A stretch of DNA of 7,196 nt from NCBI GenBank assembly GCA_002413185.1, contig DHWM01000022.1, forward strand, positions 1 through 7,196, written 5' to 3'. This document shows, piece after piece, positions 5,826 to 7,196 of this stretch. The notes below the pieces were generated by a model. It saw only the letters and a program-made list of their open reading frames with translations. It did not search any database and was not told the DNA's origin. The DNA is from Actinobacteria bacterium UBA5182 (lineage in GTDB: Bacteria; Actinomycetota; UBA4738). How positions within the stretch are numbered: the first letter of the stretch is position 1; every line of letters starts with the position of its first letter. The position numbers and the translations under genes were made by a program.

Positions 5826-7196
5826 ATGGGGGCCGAAGGAACCGAACAGGCCCTCCGCGAAGCGGAGGCGAAGTACAAGACCTTGGTCGAGCAGATCCCG
5901 GCCATCGTCTACACGGCCGAGTTCGGACAGCAGGGGGCGTGGTCGTTCGTCAGCCCTCAGATCGAGCCGATCCTTGGCTTCACCGCGAACGACTGGGTGG
6001 CCGACGCGAGCCTGTGGTACCGACGACTCCATCCGGACGATCGCGACCGGGCCATGGAGGAGGAGGAACGCTCCCTGGAAACGTTCGCCCTTTCCTCCGA
6101 GTACCGCATGATCGCCCGCGACGGGCACGTGGTGTGGTTCCGGGACGAGGCCACGGTGGTCCGCGACGGCGACGACCGGCCGTTGTTGGTGCAAGGGGTG
6201 ATGTACGACATCACCGATCGCAAGCGGGCCGAAGAAGACCTGACCTTCCTGGCCTACCACGACAAGCTGACGGGCCTGCCCAACCGGCAGATGTTCGCGG
6301 AGCTCCTCGAACTGGCGGTGGCCCGAGCCAGGCGCCATGGACTCTCGGTGGCCGTGCTCTACATGGACCTCGACGACTTCAAGCTCGTCAACGACACCCT
6401 TGGACACGCCGCGGGCGACAAGCTCCTGCAACAGGTCGCCATGCGCCTGCGCGAGGCCATCCGTGACACGGACCTGGTGGCGCGGCAGGGCGGCGACGAA
6501 TTCCTCCTGCTGCTGGGCGACCTCATTCCCCGAGGCGTGAGCCCGCTCTCCAATGAGCCGAAGCTGGTCGCCGAGGCCGTCGCCGCTCGCGTCGCCGAAT
6601 GCCTCCAGCCGCCGTTCCGGGTCTCCGATACCGACCTTTGCGTCACCGCGAGCATCGGGATCAGCCTGTTCCCGGAGAGCGGCGACGGGCCGGAGACCCT
6701 GCTGACACAGGCCGACGCCGTCATGTACGAGAGCAAGCGATCTGGTCCGGGCAGGTTCCTCATGCACACGAACCGGGCCGGCCGCGCCCCCGGCCGGCTG
6801 TCGCTCACCACCCGCCTTCGCCGAGCCGTCGACAGCCAGCAATGGGAGCTCCATTACCAGCCCGTGGTCGACCTGGCCACTCGCGAGCTGGCCGGCGTGG
6901 AGGCCCTGATCCGGTGGCGGGACCCCACGAACGGGCTCATCGCGCCCGGTGAGTTCATCCCCCTGGCCGAGGAGCTCGGGCTGATCTCGACCATCGGGGA
7001 GTGGGTCGTCGGCGAGCTCTGCACCCAGTGGCGAGCCTGGGCCGAACAGGGCCTTCGGCTTCGAACGAGCTTCAACCTGTCCCCCCGCCAACTGTGGCAG
7101 CCCGACCTGGTGAAGAAGCTCCTCGGCAGGCTCGACACCGCTGGCGTGGATCCGTCCAGCATCGTCGTCGAGATCACGGAGTCGGCGGCCATGGTG
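5826..7196 (+). CDS. PAS-GGDEF-EAL cyclic di-GMP protein, C-terminally cut
   Basis: The first 457 residues are visible; the frame is open to the window edge. A short helical start leads to a PAS domain with PAC motif (about 18-138, ending YDITDRKRAEEDL), likely cytoplasmic as no membrane segment is seen. The GGDEF domain (about 139-310) has DKLTGLPNR, MDLDDFKLVND, GGDEF at 222-226 and the inhibitory RxxD (RDTD) five residues before. The EAL domain begins near 335 with YQPVVD, EALIRW (E359-L361), N417 in FNLSPRQL, and E449-E452 in EITES. All metal and catalytic positions visible so far are intact; the DDFGTG part lies beyond the window. It may both make and break cyclic di-GMP, switched by the PAS signal, whose ligand cannot be read. 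ATG at 5826 follows a GGAGAGAGAAG stretch eight bases upstream. It appears to be transcribed alone. Confidence 0.95.
   Translation, partial: MGAEGTEQALREAEAKYKTLVEQIPAIVYTAEFGQQGAWSFVSPQIEPILGFTANDWVADASLWYRRLHPDDRDRAMEEEERSLETFALSSEYRMIARDGHVVWFRDEATVVRDGDDRPLLVQGVMYDITDRKRAEEDLTFLAYHDKLTGLPNRQMFAELLELAVARARRHGLSVAVLYMDLDDFKLVNDTLGHAAGDKLLQQVAMRLREAIRDTDLVARQGGDEFLLLLGDLIPRGVSPLSNEPKLVAEAVAARVAECLQPPFRVSDTDLCVTASIGISLFPESGDGPETLLTQADAVMYESKRSGPGRFLMHTNRAGRAPGRLSLTTRLRRAVDSQQWELHYQPVVDLATRELAGVEALIRWRDPTNGLIAPGEFIPLAEELGLISTIGEWVVGELCTQWRAWAEQGLRLRTSFNLSPRQLWQPDLVKKLLGRLDTAGVDPSSIVVEITESAAMV

Noticed and set aside
5679..7091. 470-codon minus-strand open frame opposite the PAS-GGDEF-EAL gene
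   Set aside because: It is a shadow: the plus strand has complete PAS, GGDEF and EAL motifs in order, while the minus frame has no recognisable domain and odd composition.

Overview
The window is GC-rich (roughly two thirds G+C by eye), with strong third-position G/C bias, GTG and TTG starts and tightly packed genes on both strands. Together with the protein types (double zinc ribbon N-terminus, NTF2-like protein, membrane-bound GGDEF protein, PAP2 phosphatase, PAS-GGDEF-EAL protein) this suggests an actinobacterium, probably a poorly sampled or environmental lineage. That placement is inference; no rRNA or tRNA gene is present to fix it.

Layout from left to right. (1) Bases 1-204, minus strand: N-terminal 68 residues of a double zinc-ribbon protein cut by the window edge. 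(2) 352-936, plus: four-segment membrane protein with a Cys pair and a His cluster in its long loop. (3) 974-1261, minus: 95-residue two-segment membrane protein. (4) 1432-1803, plus: NTF2/SnoaL-like protein. (5) 1877-2905, minus: membrane-anchored diguanylate cyclase. (6) 2997-4288, plus: Asp-box (BNR/sialidase-like) beta-propeller gene broken by four same-direction frameshifts. (7) 5631-4266, minus: a probable operon of a 33-residue single-pass membrane protein, a PAP2-type phosphatase and a YkvA/DUF1232 protein. (8) 5826 to the right edge, plus: PAS-GGDEF-EAL protein, truncated by the window after residue 457.

Two genes concern cyclic di-GMP: one makes it and carries the usual product-inhibition site, and the other joins a sensory PAS domain to both a synthesis and a hydrolysis domain. 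They lie 3 kb apart on opposite strands with unrelated genes between, so they are not an operon. The minus-strand trio at 4266-5631 is entirely membrane proteins and may serve envelope lipid metabolism. No gap between genes exceeds 200 bases, and there is no mobile element, CRISPR array or RNA gene.

I found no clear new biological system. The most unusual item is the propeller gene: coding character is kept throughout, yet it needs four single-base corrections, all of the same sign, while every complete neighbouring gene reads through cleanly. Next in interest are the unlisted 33-residue protein, the doubtful start and altered motif 1 of the PAP2 gene, and a UUCG-loop palindrome sitting inside a putative promoter spacer.
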